Position numbers and translations under genes: made by a program. Under the pieces are notes generated by a model, which saw nothing but the letters and a program-made list of their open reading frames with translations, did no database searches and was not told the DNA's origin. Positions 40,249 through 50,455 of a stretch of DNA of 64,000 bases are shown piece after piece (positions within the stretch are counted from its first letter, which is position 1; each line of letters starts with the position of its first letter). The DNA lies in contig NZ_JPRD01000005.1 in assembly GCF_000817815.1 (NCBI RefSeq), forward strand, positions 111,439-175,438, in the 5' to 3' direction. The stretch comes from Vibrio owensii CAIM 1854 = LMG 25443. GTDB taxonomy: Bacteria; Pseudomonadota; Gammaproteobacteria; Enterobacterales; Vibrionaceae.

Positions 40249-41394
40249 ATGACACGCAACAGCGGTATTATCACTGATCGCCATGCAGAGCTCGACATTG
40301 AGATGTATGAGCGCTATAGAAATGGCAAAACTGCCCTTGTCGCACAAGGAGGAGGGCAGAGAGGGATTTTTACCGCTGGAGTGTTGGATGCATTCCTTCT
40401 TTCTAATTTCGATCCATTCGATGAATTCTATGGCACATCAGCCGGAGCTCTGAATTTGTGTGCTTACCTTTGTCGTCAACACGGCATGGGCAAGGCTTTC
40501 ATTACGGATCTCACTACTTCCAACGAATTCTTTAATCTTTTCCGTTATATCCGCAAGAAGCAATATTTGGGCTTGGAATGGGCCTTAGAGCGCATTCAAG
40601 ATTACCCTTATAAACTTGACCTCGATATGGGGAAAACTGCGTTAGGTGCCCGTGGTGCGTTTGCTGCGGTGACAAATGTCGATACTCTCTCTGATCAATA
40701 CTTGCCGATACTCGGTGGGGACTGGGTCAATACCATGGTTGCCACTTGCGCGATCCCTAAATTGTATCTGGGGCCTGTGGATGTAAATGGGCATCCTTAT
40801 GTTGATGGTGGGGTCTCTGCCTCGATTCCTGTGCAAGAAGCATGGAGAAAGAATGCGCGTAATATCATTGTGATTCGTACCGAGCCTTTTTCTGAGGCAG
40901 AAGCCAAAGTACAAGCCGAGATTGGTGAAGAGGGGATCAAGTGGTACCGTGAGTCTATCAACTCTGTGCAAGAGTCTTGGCAACACAAGGTTCACCAATG
41001 GAAAGAGGACTGGAGTAGCTTCTTGCAGCAGAAAATTAATGCGGCTCATCAGTCGAAATTGTCTGGTAGAAAGCTGCTCAATGGCGGACGCTGGTTGTTT
41101 GGGGCGGATAATCTTTATCGCTTGAGCCACCTGATTGGTGAAAACTTCGATTCTGGATTGGCTGACATGTTGATGATTCACTACCAAACCTTCGAATTGA
41201 CACAAGCGTTCTTAACCGCTCCGCCAGACGATACCTTTATTCTGCAATTGGCACCTAAAGAAGAGTTACAGTCATCGTCTTTGTTGAGCGATCCAGAAGC
41301 GTTAGAGCACGATTATCAACTTGGTCTACAAACGGGTTTTAATTTGATTCAACTCTATGACAAATTGAACATAGATGGTCGAGAAACGGCTTAG
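40249..41394 (+). CDS. Patatin-like phospholipase
   Basis: The 381-residue alpha/beta hydrolase has the oxyanion loop QGGGQRG (about residues 33-39), the nucleophile motif GTSAG (about 64-68) and the dyad aspartate in DGGVSAS (near 187). This is the YjjU/RssA-like bacterial patatin class, cytoplasmic or peripheral at the inner membrane. No signal peptide is present. The helical C-terminal third (from about residue 230) is specific to this subgroup. Substrate and role are unknown. Confidence 0.88.
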   Translation: MTRNSGIITDRHAELDIEMYERYRNGKTALVAQGGGQRGIFTAGVLDAFLLSNFDPFDEFYGTSAGALNLCAYLCRQHGMGKAFITDLTTSNEFFNLFRYIRKKQYLGLEWALERIQDYPYKLDLDMGKTALGARGAFAAVTNVDTLSDQYLPILGGDWVNTMVATCAIPKLYLGPVDVNGHPYVDGGVSASIPVQEAWRKNARNIIVIRTEPFSEAEAKVQAEIGEEGIKWYRESINSVQESWQHKVHQWKEDWSSFLQQKINAAHQSKLSGRKLLNGGRWLFGADNLYRLSHLIGENFDSGLADMLMIHYQTFELTQAFLTAPPDDTFILQLAPKEELQSSSLLSDPEALEHDYQLGLQTGFNLIQLYDKLNIDGRETA

Positions 41395-41416
41395 ATTGAA
41401 ATCAAGTATCTGAAAA

Positions 41417-41443
41417 AAGAAAAGGCTCCTTGTGGAGCCTTTA
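41417..41443. terminator. Bidirectional terminator, patatin/pykA
   Basis: AAAAGGCTCC and GGAGCCTTTA form the stem around TTGT, between convergent genes. Confidence 0.8.
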
Positions 41444-41461
41444 TGGTTTTTTGGGAAGGTA

Positions 41462-42904
41462 CTAAGCGGACAAAATACGCATACAGTTGGTCGAACCTAC
41501 TACATCCATCACATCACCTTGAGTGAAGATCACCAAGTCCCCTTCATCCAATAACCCTTGCTCTTTCAATGTCACGATCGCCGCATGAGCCGTCGTTAAG
41601 CCAGCACCGCCTTTGGAGTCAAAATACACAGGTGTGACGCCGCGATACAATGCCGCTCGGTTTAGCGTTGATTCATTACGCGACAGTGCGAAAATCGGCA
41701 AACCAGAGCTTAAGCGAGACATCATCAAAGCAGTTCGACCGGATTCGGTCAGAGAAACCATCGCTTTGACGCCTTCCATGTGGTTGGCTGCATACATTGT
41801 CGACATAGCTATGGTCTCTTCAGCGGTTGCGAAGGTGCGGTCCAATCGGTAAGTCGACAGGCTTGCTTCCGACATCTTCTCTGCACCTATACATACTTCC
41901 GCCATGGATTTCACGGTTTCCACAGGGTATAGACCCGCAGCAGTCTCACCAGAAAGCATCACTGCATCCGTACCGTCTAGGACAGCGTTTGCTACGTCCA
42001 TGACTTCCGCACGAGTCGGCATTGGTGCAGCCATCATCGATTCCATCATTTGGGTCGCAGTAATCACGATACGGTTTAAGCTGCGAGCACGGCGAATAAG
42101 CTTCTTCTGTACACCGATAAGCTCTGGGTCACCAATTTCGACCCCCAAGTCGCCACGAGCAACCATAACAACGTCAGACGCTAAGATGATGTCATCAATG
42201 GATTCTGTGGTAGCGACGGTTTCAGCACGCTCCACTTTTGCCACGAGTTTCGCTTCAAGACCTGCGTCTCGCGCCAAACGACGAGCGTAATGCATATCTT
42301 CGCCATTGCGAGGGAATGAGATAGCGAGGTAATCGACTTTGATTTTGGCAGCGGTGAGGATGTCAGCTTTGTCTTTTTCAGTAAGTGCATCCGCAGATAG
42401 GCCGCCGCCTTTTTTGTTGATGCCTTTGTTGTTGGAAAGAGGGCCACCGACCGTTACTCGGGTGTGGACTTTGTTGCCTTCAACGCTAGTCACTTGCAAT
42501 TGCACGCGACCATCGTCAAGCAGCAAGATGTCATTAGGAGAGACGTCTTGTGGGAGCTCTTTGTAATCTAAGCCAACGGAGTCTTGATCGCCTTCGCCTT
42601 TTGGTAGGTCGCTGTCTAGCGTAAATTTATCGCCGACGTTGAGATGAATTTTGCCGTCTTTGAAGGTGGAAACGCGAATTTTTGGACCTTGTAAGTCACC
42701 AAGTATCGCCACTTGGCGACCAAGCTTCGCCGCGATAGCTCTTACTTTTTCTGCACGTTGAACGTGGTCATCGCTGGTACCGTGTGAGAAGTTCATACGA
42801 ACGACGTTTGCTCCAGCTTTGATTATCTCCTCAAGGACATTGTCTTTATCGGTTGATGGGCCAAGCGTTGTGACAATTTTTGTTCTTCTTAATATGGAAG
42901 TCAT
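41462..42904 (-). CDS. pykA: Pyruvate kinase (PykA type)
   Basis: Converts phosphoenolpyruvate and ADP to pyruvate and ATP. The 480-residue length and wording ([53 protein letters not shown]) match E. coli PykA (type II, AMP-activated) rather than PykF. The effector domain is complete to the C-terminus. It is divergent from mlc, so glycolysis and its glucose-responsive regulator share a 318-base control region. Confidence 0.95.
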   Translation of the reverse strand: MTSILRRTKIVTTLGPSTDKDNVLEEIIKAGANVVRMNFSHGTSDDHVQRAEKVRAIAAKLGRQVAILGDLQGPKIRVSTFKDGKIHLNVGDKFTLDSDLPKGEGDQDSVGLDYKELPQDVSPNDILLLDDGRVQLQVTSVEGNKVHTRVTVGGPLSNNKGINKKGGGLSADALTEKDKADILTAAKIKVDYLAISFPRNGEDMHYARRLARDAGLEAKLVAKVERAETVATTESIDDIILASDVVMVARGDLGVEIGDPELIGVQKKLIRRARSLNRIVITATQMMESMMAAPMPTRAEVMDVANAVLDGTDAVMLSGETAAGLYPVETVKSMAEVCIGAEKMSEASLSTYRLDRTFATAEETIAMSTMYAANHMEGVKAMVSLTESGRTALMMSRLSSGLPIFALSRNESTLNRAALYRGVTPVYFDSKGGAGLTTAHAAIVTLKEQGLLDEGDLVIFTQGDVMDVVGSTNCMRILSA

Positions 42905-43222
42905 AGATTCTCCGAAGAATGCAGGTGTAGGACTAGATAACTCGAATTCTATTCTCGCTAAGTATATGCACAGTATGCGCAGATTGTTCGCATTTAGGTC
43001 AAAGTGCTGAAAAACATTAAGGCGCAGGCTTTGTTACCTAATTTGATGAATAAAATAAGTTATTTTTCAAACAATTTAACAGGAGTAGATTTCTGGTTAT
43101 TTGATTGAATACACAAACAAACATGTTTATACGTGATGCTTGTCACGGGGATTTATCAATTCACTTCACAATTACTTCGCAAAGTAAAAAAATTATCCCG
43201 TTATAGAATTTCGGAGTGCAAG
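42905..43222. other. Divergent control region pykA/mlc
   Basis: No gene is supported. It must contain both promoters. A frame open from 43133 into mlc encodes an unlike, basic stretch and was not taken as coding. Confidence 0.5.
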
Positions 43223-44440
43223 ATGTACATGGCTCAACCGGGCCATATTGATCATATCAAACAGGTCAATGCTGGTCGTGTATACAAACTAATTGACCTG
43301 AAGGGTCCAATATCTCGAATCGATTTGTCCAAGCAAAGTGAGCTTGCGCCTGCGAGTATCACTAAGATCACTCGAGAGTTGATTGAAGCCCATCTGATTC
43401 ATGAAACTACTGTTCAGGAAGCGACGAGCCGTGGCCGTCCTGCAGTGGGTTTACAGGTCAATAATGAAGGTTGGCAATTCTTGTCGATGCGCTTAGGTCG
43501 AGGGTACTTGACCATTGCACTGCACGAGCTTGGCGGTGATGTTCTTATCGATACCAAAATCGATATCCATGAACGCGACCAAGACGACGTGCTTGAACGC
43601 TTACTCTACGAAATTGATGAATTCTTCCAAACCTATGCTGATCAACTCGATCGTGTCACCAGTATCGCGATTACTTTGCCTGGTCTGGTGAACTCAGAGC
43701 AGGGCATCGTATTGCAAATGCCGCATTACAATGTTGAGAACTTGGCGTTAGGCCCAGAAATCTATAAAGCAACGGGCTTACCTGTTTTTATTGCCAACGA
43801 TACGCGCGCTTGGGCGCTGGCAGAGAAGTTGTTCGGACATTCTCAAGAGAACGATAACTCGGTGCTTATCTCCATCCACCACGGTTTAGGTGCGGGTATC
43901 ATCTTAGATGGTCGCGTGCTGCAAGGTCGTCACGGTAACATCGGCGAACTTGGCCATATCCAAATCGATCCAAACGGCAAGCGCTGTCATTGTGGCAACA
44001 TTGGTTGTCTTGAAACGGTGGCGAGTTCGCAAGCAATCCGCGAAGAGGTGGTTACTCGTATTGCTAACGGTGAAGCTTCTATTCTTGCTGAGCACGAAGA
44101 AATTAGCATCGAGAGTATTTGTGAAGCGGCGGCGAATGGTGATCCTCTTGCGGTTGATGTGATTGAGAAATTGGGTCGCTATTTAGGCTCTGCGATTGCG
44201 ATTGTGATTAACCTATTCAACCCAGAGAAAATCTTGATTGGTGGGGTAATCAACCAAGCTAAAGATGTGCTTTATCCTGCGATTCGTCGTTGTATCGAAG
44301 AGCAAAGTTTACCTGTTTATCATCAAGACCTTGAGCTGGTGGAATCTCGTTTTTATAAGCAAGCGACGATGCCGGGCGCTGCGCTAGTGAAACAGGCGCT
44401 ATACGATGGACAACTGTTGATGAAGGTGATTGAAGGTTAA
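43223..44440 (+). CDS. mlc: ROK-family glucose repressor Mlc
   Basis: In enteric bacteria Mlc represses ptsG and other sugar genes and is pulled off DNA by the unphosphorylated PtsG when glucose is transported. The ATG at 43223 (GGAG 7 bases upstream) gives 405 residues, the length of E. coli Mlc (406). A winged helix occupies about residues 10-75 (DLSKQSELAPASITKITRELI), and the ROK domain follows with the zinc set in HIQIDPNGKRCHCGNIGCLE (about 245-265). NagC is the closest alternative, but no nag genes are near. Confidence 0.88.
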   Translation: MYMAQPGHIDHIKQVNAGRVYKLIDLKGPISRIDLSKQSELAPASITKITRELIEAHLIHETTVQEATSRGRPAVGLQVNNEGWQFLSMRLGRGYLTIALHELGGDVLIDTKIDIHERDQDDVLERLLYEIDEFFQTYADQLDRVTSIAITLPGLVNSEQGIVLQMPHYNVENLALGPEIYKATGLPVFIANDTRAWALAEKLFGHSQENDNSVLISIHHGLGAGIILDGRVLQGRHGNIGELGHIQIDPNGKRCHCGNIGCLETVASSQAIREEVVTRIANGEASILAEHEEISIESICEAAANGDPLAVDVIEKLGRYLGSAIAIVINLFNPEKILIGGVINQAKDVLYPAIRRCIEEQSLPVYHQDLELVESRFYKQATMPGAALVKQALYDGQLLMKVIEG

Positions 44441-44467
44441 TCTTTCTTGCATCAACTGAACTTGAAG

Positions 44468-44499
44468 AAAAGGGTGAGCGTTACAGTTCGCCCTTTTTT
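44468..44499 (+). terminator. mlc terminator
   Basis: AAAAGGG-GA and TCGCCCTTTT pair with one mismatch; a T run follows. Confidence 0.75.
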
Positions 44500-44672
44500 G
44501 ATCTTCTCAGTGCCGAAAACGCCAATCTGGGCGCTGTTTCATTGCTATATCTATAGCATTAATGTAATTTTACGTAAGTAATGTAGAGCACTCATACAAA
44601 AGGTTTACTTTGTTGTTTCAACACGGTTTTCTGTAAAGAGTGATAGGTTGTCGTTCAAAGTTAGGTAGTGGT

Positions 44673-45629
44673 ATGTCCGGAGTGTTAAATACGGTTGATC
44701 AGCGTACGAATCTAGTAGGTGAAAACCGACTGGAGCTTTTGCTGTTCACACTGAATAGTCGCCAATTGTTTGCGATTAACGTTTTTAAAGTGAAAGAGGT
44801 GATTAAGCTGCCTCCACTGACGAAACTCCCGGGCTCTCATTACAACATCCGTGGTGTAGCGTCTTTGCGCGGCGAAGCCGTGCCAGTGATTGATCTGCGT
44901 TACTCGATTGGCTTCCCACCACTGCGTGGTGAAGCAGAAGAAGAAAACTTGATCATCACCGAATACAACCGCTCTATTCAGGGTTTCCTTGTCGGACCCG
45001 TGCGTAACATCATCAATACCGCTTGGACAGAGATTCAGCCGCCGCCATCGACATCTGGCCGCTCTAACTACCTAACAGCAATCACGCAAGTGAAGGACGG
45101 TGATTCATCACAAATCGTTGAAATCATTGATGTAGAAAAAGTGTTGGCGGAAATCGTCCATTACGACGTCACCATTTCTGATGGCATTTTAGATCAAGAG
45201 TTAGCGCAAGCCATGATTGGTCGTAATGTTCTGATTGTTGATGATTCTTCAACGGCCCGTAATCAGGTGAAAGATACCTTGTCTCAGCTTGGTTTGAACA
45301 TCATTGAATGCCGCGATGGTCTAGAAGCATTGACGGTCCTTAAACGTTGGTGTGATGAAGGTAAAGACGTCGAGAAAGAACTGCTGATGATGATCACGGA
45401 TGCAGAGATGCCAGAAATGGACGGTTACAGACTGACGCATGAAGTGCGCTCTGACCCGCGAATGTCCAAACTGTTCATTACGCTGAACACTTCCTTAAGT
45501 GGTAGTTTCAACGAGGCCATGGTGCAGAAAGTGGGCTGCGACCGCTTTATTTCTAAGTTCCAACCGGACCTTCTCGTTGAAGTTTCACAAGATAGAATGC
45601 GTCAAGTTTTATATACGGGCGTTAATTAA
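44673..45629 (+). CDS. cheV: Chemotaxis protein CheV
   Basis: Coupling protein that links chemoreceptors to CheA and is itself phosphorylated. The 318-residue protein (ATG at 44673) has a CheW-like domain (about residues 12-165, VIKLPPLTKLPGSHYNIRGVASLRGEAVPVIDLR) and a receiver domain (about 185-315) with DD near the N-terminus, the phosphoacceptor in MITDAEMPEMDGY and a lysine in FISKFQPD. No other chemotaxis gene is near, normal for one of several CheV paralogues in Vibrio. Confidence 0.94.
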   Translation: MSGVLNTVDQRTNLVGENRLELLLFTLNSRQLFAINVFKVKEVIKLPPLTKLPGSHYNIRGVASLRGEAVPVIDLRYSIGFPPLRGEAEEENLIITEYNRSIQGFLVGPVRNIINTAWTEIQPPPSTSGRSNYLTAITQVKDGDSSQIVEIIDVEKVLAEIVHYDVTISDGILDQELAQAMIGRNVLIVDDSSTARNQVKDTLSQLGLNIIECRDGLEALTVLKRWCDEGKDVEKELLMMITDAEMPEMDGYRLTHEVRSDPRMSKLFITLNTSLSGSFNEAMVQKVGCDRFISKFQPDLLVEVSQDRMRQVLYTGVN

Positions 45630-45875
45630 TCGGCGAAGAATTAATCCATAGGGGTAGGTAATTAATTGAAGTGCGATTGCTATACTATTTTACATATTTC
45701 TGACAATGAAATATGTAGGTATATCACGTCACTTTTCACCTATTAACCTAGGGTACTTCCGTTTAATGATATGGCTAACATCTAAAGTCATTATGACTTT
45801 ATCCTTGTTACTGTATAGGAAATACAAGAGTAAGCGTACGGAAACGATGGCTGAGGATTAATTCAGCAGAATCGA
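45630..45875 (+). other. Intergenic region after cheV, possible small RNA
   Basis: About 250 bases with no gene, ending in a strong terminator at 45876. A small stem (GCTGA...TCAGC at 45850-45867) directly precedes the terminator, and TATACTATT (45681-45689) resembles a -10 region. This is the layout of a short non-coding transcript or simply a long cheV 3' end. Confidence 0.25.
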
Positions 45876-45907
45876 AAAAGGGAGGGTTTACCTCCCTTTA
45901 CTTTTTT
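45876..45907. terminator. Bidirectional terminator, cheV/dnaE2
   Basis: AAAGGGAGG and CCTCCCTTT around GTTTA, with A and T runs outside, between convergent genes. Confidence 0.85.
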
Positions 45908-45945
45908 CGGCGAAATGTGTTTTCCAGCCCTCAAAATATGATGAT

Positions 45946-48900
45946 TTAATGGAAATCGCGTGACTTACTTTTTAGCTCAGCAAGGTTGTGTGTGCAATCG
46001 ATGAGCTTTCCTGCAATTATATGTGTCACTTCTCCTTCTCTTTCTAAAGTCCCTTTAACCATCAAGACTTTTGAAGTGAGATACGCTTGCTTTTGAGCGC
46101 GGGCGGTTGCTCGCCAGACCACCACATTAATGTTGCCCGTATCGTCTTCTAAAGTGAAAAAAGTCACACCTGCTGCGGTGCCAGGAGATTGCCTACCTGT
46201 CACGACACCGACGACCGTCACTAAAGATTTATGCTCCTTTTCAACTAACTGCTTCATCCGAGTAAAGCGCGGTAACTTTCCTGCTTCTTCTAGCAGAGTA
46301 ATCGGATGGCGACTCAGTGATAACCCTGTACTGGCGTAATCTTCAATCAAGTTCTCGTATTCAGAAGGTTGAGCTTGGTAATTCGCCATTGGCTCTTCCA
46401 TGTGGTTGAACAAGGGTAAATCTGATAACGAATCCATCGCAGCCCAACGAGCGTTATATCGATTACCTGAAAGGATCTGAAACGCATTGGCAGAAGCGAG
46501 CAGTTCAATATCACGGCGGTTTCTTAAGATCTGTTTCACCTCTTGGATAGTACGATAGCCATTGTTTGGTCGGCGCTCGACCAGCCGAGAAGCGCTTTCT
46601 TGATTAAAGCCCTTTACTAAGCGAAAGCCCAGTTGTACACCAAGACGACCATTAGGACGTTTGACCAAATGATGCTGATACGACGAGTGGTTGATACAAA
46701 CAGGCAGCACTTCGACACCGTGTCGGCGCGCATCTTGAATCAATTGCGAAGGGCTATAAAACCCCATCGGTTGACTATTGAGTAGGGCAGTATAGAACTC
46801 AGCAGGGTAGTAAAACTTCAACCATGCAGAGCAGTAAGCCAGCACTGCGAAAGAGGCTGAGTGGCTTTCCGGAAAACCGTATTCACCAAAACCGCAGATT
46901 TGATCGAAGATTCGCTCCGCAAATTCTAAGTCATAACCACGCTCACGCATCCCGTCGATCAACTTAGGTTTGAACTTGGCAAGATCGCCGTTCTTCTTCC
47001 ATGCTGCCATTGCTCGGCGCAGTTGATCGGCTTCACCACCACTGAACCCAGCGGCGACCATCGCGAGTTTAATTACTTGCTCTTGGAAAATCGGTACGCC
47101 CATAGTGCGTTCTAGTACGCTTTTCACTTCTTCCGATGGATAGCTGATAGGTTCTTCACCGTTGCGCCTTTTTAGAAACGGATGCACCATATCACCTTGA
47201 ATTGGGCCCGGGCGGACAATAGCAATCTGCACGACTAAGTCGTAGTAACGTGCAGGCTTTAAGCGTGGCAACATGCTCATCTGCGCGCGAGACTCAATTT
47301 GGAATACGCCAACGGTATCGGCTTTTTGGATCATGCGGTATACGTGCGGATCGTCTTGCAGGCGCGTGATCTCAGCAATCGACAGGGATCGCTGGTGGTG
47401 CTTCTCGACCAATTGAAAGCATTTACGGATCGCGTTCAACATGCCGAGTGCAAGTACATCGACTTTCAACAGCTTTAAGCTTTCTAAATCATCTTTATCC
47501 CATTGAATAATCGTGCGATCTTCCATCGAAGCATTCTCGACAGGCACCAGTTCATACAAAGGGCCAGATGAAATCACAAAGCCGCCTACATGCTGAGATA
47601 AATGGCGCGGGAATCCGATGATCTCGTTCACCAACTGGATAAACTGCTGCCCTTTTAACGACTCTGGTTGTAACCCCAATTCGATGATTTGCGCTTGCCA
47701 ACCTTGGCTACGATCACGGCGATTGACGTTTTTGATGAAGAAGTCTAGCTGAGTTTCTTCAATCCCCAACGCTTTGCCCACTTCACGCACGGCACTTTTA
47801 AAGCGATAGCTGATCACGGTGGCTGCCAAAGCGGCACGCTCGCGGCCATACTTTTTGTAAATATATTGAATCACTTCCTCACGGCGCTCGTGTTCAAAGT
47901 CGACATCAATGTCTGGCGGCTCTTTTCGCTCTCGACTAATAAAGCGTTCGAATAGAACCGAGATTTGCCTAGGATCGACAGCGGTGATTTCTAAGCAGTA
48001 ACACACTACCGAGTTTGCCGCAGAGCCTCGTCCTTGATAGAGAATGCCTTGCTGCTTAGCGAACATTACAATGTCGTGAATGGTCAGAAAGTAATAATGA
48101 TATTCCAGCTCTTCAATGAGGGTTAATTCATTCTCGATGGTCTGATGAATGTCTGTGGGTACGCCTTCAGGGAAGCGCAGTTTCTTACCACGCTCGACCA
48201 ACAGACGCAGATAAGAGGTTGGAGTGTGACCGTCAGGGATGAGCTCTGTCGGGTATTCGTATTTCAAATCTGAGAGGTTGAATTCGCACAAGCTCGCAAT
48301 ATGGGTGCTTTCTGCCAACCATTCGGGTCTGTAAATTCGAGACAGTTTGTTCAATGGACGCAATGCTCGTTCGGCATTGGATAAACGACCAAAGCCGAGC
48401 TTATCAACGCTACAACCGTGTTTTACTGCTGTCAGGACATGTTGTAACGGTAAGCGTTCAACAGCATGCATCAAAACGCCACCACAAGCGGTAATCGGCA
48501 GTTGGAACTCGTTTGCTAATAATTCACAGTGTGTGGTGTAAGCATCGTCATCGCCACCTAAATGACGCTGAATCGCGACCCATAAGCGATGAGCGTGATG
48601 CTGCTGGAGCCAGCGCCCCCAATAATGGTCATTCTCTTGATGAGTCGGGAGCCACAACACAAGGCAGTGACGAATCGACATCAAATCCCACTCCGACAGT
48701 TGATAAGTGTCTTTCTCGCTGCGTCGTCTGGCATTGGTGATGATACGGCACAGCTCAGCGTAAGCTTTACGGCAAGGGCAAAGCAGCACGACTTGGCACT
48801 CGCCATTGAGCCAAAACATGCTGCCGACGATTTGTTTGATGTCGAGTTTGTGTTGCTCGATGGTCGCATGAGCTTTTACTACGCCTGCAACTGAGCACTC

Positions 48901-49020
48901 ATCGGTGATCGCAATGGCTTGATAGCGATAAAATGCCGCCTGCAGCACCAACTCTTCTGCATGAGAAGCGCCAGTGAGAAAGGAGAAGTTGGACTGACAA
49001 AACAGTTCTGCGTAACTCAT
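45946..49020 (-). CDS. dnaE2: Error-prone DNA polymerase DnaE2 (ImuC)
   Basis: C-family polymerase for translesion synthesis and damage-induced mutagenesis. The 1024-residue protein has an N-terminal PHP domain (YAELFCQSNFSFLTGASHAEELV), the palm with the PDIDVDFEHERR catalytic aspartates (near residue 357) and a C-terminal OB-fold (VVTVVGVVTGRQSPGTAAGVTFFTLEDD). It is shorter than replicative DnaE (about 1160) and lies last in imuA-imuB-dnaE2, 27 bases after imuB. The cassette is under a LexA box. Confidence 0.95.
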   Translation of the reverse strand: MSYAELFCQSNFSFLTGASHAEELVLQAAFYRYQAIAITDECSVAGVVKAHATIEQHKLDIKQIVGSMFWLNGECQVVLLCPCRKAYAELCRIITNARRRSEKDTYQLSEWDLMSIRHCLVLWLPTHQENDHYWGRWLQQHHAHRLWVAIQRHLGGDDDAYTTHCELLANEFQLPITACGGVLMHAVERLPLQHVLTAVKHGCSVDKLGFGRLSNAERALRPLNKLSRIYRPEWLAESTHIASLCEFNLSDLKYEYPTELIPDGHTPTSYLRLLVERGKKLRFPEGVPTDIHQTIENELTLIEELEYHYYFLTIHDIVMFAKQQGILYQGRGSAANSVVCYCLEITAVDPRQISVLFERFISRERKEPPDIDVDFEHERREEVIQYIYKKYGRERAALAATVISYRFKSAVREVGKALGIEETQLDFFIKNVNRRDRSQGWQAQIIELGLQPESLKGQQFIQLVNEIIGFPRHLSQHVGGFVISSGPLYELVPVENASMEDRTIIQWDKDDLESLKLLKVDVLALGMLNAIRKCFQLVEKHHQRSLSIAEITRLQDDPHVYRMIQKADTVGVFQIESRAQMSMLPRLKPARYYDLVVQIAIVRPGPIQGDMVHPFLKRRNGEEPISYPSEEVKSVLERTMGVPIFQEQVIKLAMVAAGFSGGEADQLRRAMAAWKKNGDLAKFKPKLIDGMRERGYDLEFAERIFDQICGFGEYGFPESHSASFAVLAYCSAWLKFYYPAEFYTALLNSQPMGFYSPSQLIQDARRHGVEVLPVCINHSSYQHHLVKRPNGRLGVQLGFRLVKGFNQESASRLVERRPNNGYRTIQEVKQILRNRRDIELLASANAFQILSGNRYNARWAAMDSLSDLPLFNHMEEPMANYQAQPSEYENLIEDYASTGLSLSRHPITLLEEAGKLPRFTRMKQLVEKEHKSLVTVVGVVTGRQSPGTAAGVTFFTLEDDTGNINVVVWRATARAQKQAYLTSKVLMVKGTLEREGEVTHIIAGKLIDCTHNLAELKSKSRDFH

Positions 49021-49047
49021 AACGACCTAACAAAAATAACTGTCGAT

Positions 49048-50451
49048 TTAACAAAAATAGCCATGGAGAAACCAGCGCTTGTGCTGATCGCGAAACACCC
49101 ATAACCAGCGACCTTGCTTGGTATGCGCAATGTAATAATCACGCATGATCTCGTCACCATCCCACCATCCTGAGACAATCCGCTCAGGTCCATGTACTAG
49201 AGATACTTGCTCTTGTAGCGCGATAGGGGCGGGTAATTGCATCGCTGGGCGCAGCAGAGCAGGGATGGTGTTAATCGGGACATCCGGCTCATCGGCTTGG
49301 CGATATTGACTGGCTTTCTCTGGTCTTGGATCGCAGGCTATATTGGGTTTGAGTACCGCGCTTTTGCCCAATTTAGCTTGCAGTAAAGAAAGCAGCTCTA
49401 GCGCGTTCATTTGCCCTTTTTGCCCGGCAAAGAAATCACGAGCAGAGCTTAAAGGTTCACCTTGGCGCTCTACTTTTAACGTCAGGCCGATAACAGGACC
49501 GTTTAACGTGACGGATTCCAAACTCAAACTCGCCAATTGTTGCCAGCGTTGGCACAAGTAATCGCCTTGCGCGGATGTGAGCTGAAGGTGCTGTGCTTGT
49601 TTATCCCGCTGATGCAGGGTTAAACACAGCTCAAACGCGACTTTATCGCGCAGTTTGAGAAAGGTTTCGAGTTGACGAAGCAATTTAGCTAGTGGTTTCT
49701 CCACCCATTGGACGTTTTCAATCTCAAACAACAGTTCCAAATAGACTTGGAAGGATTCGGTTGGATGATAAAAGTCGACAGGATGTTTAAATTGCCCTGT
49801 CAGGCGACCAACATAGTTCACCAAATCAATGTCGAATCGACGCGCGATGTCTTGCAGTGGTAGTTCAAGTAACCCTTGCAGTGTGGTGACACCTACACGT
49901 TGTAGTTTCTCTACGGTAGTGCTTGATAAATCCGTCAATGTTAGTGGCAGCGGTGATAAGGCTTGTTGCATGACAGACCTATCTTCACTGATGAAGTTCG
50001 CTCCTGCTAATGCCATCAATTTGGCAGAAAAAGGCGAAAAGCCACACCCGAATTGAAAACTCAGTTTCAGCTCCGATAAATGAGCACTGACTTTAGTCCA
50101 ATAGTTTTGTAGCCCTTCATACAGATTAAGCATCGGGGTTGCGCGTAGCAGAATACCTTGGCTTGGCATCAATACGACATCAGACGTAATCAAATACAGC
50201 CATTGAGCAATTTCTTGTAACTTGCTCAATTCGGTTTGCGGATGATAAGGATGCACTTGCAAATCTCGGCACAAAGAAGCCGCGCTACCCAAGCCCATAT
50301 TTGGCTTAATACCTTGTTGCGCGGCAATCTCGTTGTATTGAATGATCCGACAACGTTGGCTTTCTACAATCACCACAGGCTGCTCTTGGTTATCACCAAA
50401 GAGGGCATCTAACTGTAGGCGAGGGAAGTGCAAGTATATCCACAAAGCCAT
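49048..50451 (-). CDS. imuB: ImuB, inactive Y-family polymerase-like protein
   Basis: The 467-residue protein has the Y-family fold, but the N-terminal catalytic position reads YLHFPRLQLDALF where active enzymes have a D-x-D-x-FF type motif, as expected for ImuB, which acts as a bridge to the beta clamp, ImuA and DnaE2 rather than as a polymerase. It is 4 bases downstream of imuA. Confidence 0.92.
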   Translation of the reverse strand: MALWIYLHFPRLQLDALFGDNQEQPVVIVESQRCRIIQYNEIAAQQGIKPNMGLGSAASLCRDLQVHPYHPQTELSKLQEIAQWLYLITSDVVLMPSQGILLRATPMLNLYEGLQNYWTKVSAHLSELKLSFQFGCGFSPFSAKLMALAGANFISEDRSVMQQALSPLPLTLTDLSSTTVEKLQRVGVTTLQGLLELPLQDIARRFDIDLVNYVGRLTGQFKHPVDFYHPTESFQVYLELLFEIENVQWVEKPLAKLLRQLETFLKLRDKVAFELCLTLHQRDKQAQHLQLTSAQGDYLCQRWQQLASLSLESVTLNGPVIGLTLKVERQGEPLSSARDFFAGQKGQMNALELLSLLQAKLGKSAVLKPNIACDPRPEKASQYRQADEPDVPINTIPALLRPAMQLPAPIALQEQVSLVHGPERIVSGWWDGDEIMRDYYIAHTKQGRWLWVFRDQHKRWFLHGYFC

Positions 50452-50455
50452 ATCA

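Noticed and set aside
43133..43222. N-terminal extension of Mlc
   Set aside because: Unlike any Mlc N-terminus; a good ribosome-binding site stands before the ATG at 43223 and gives the family length.
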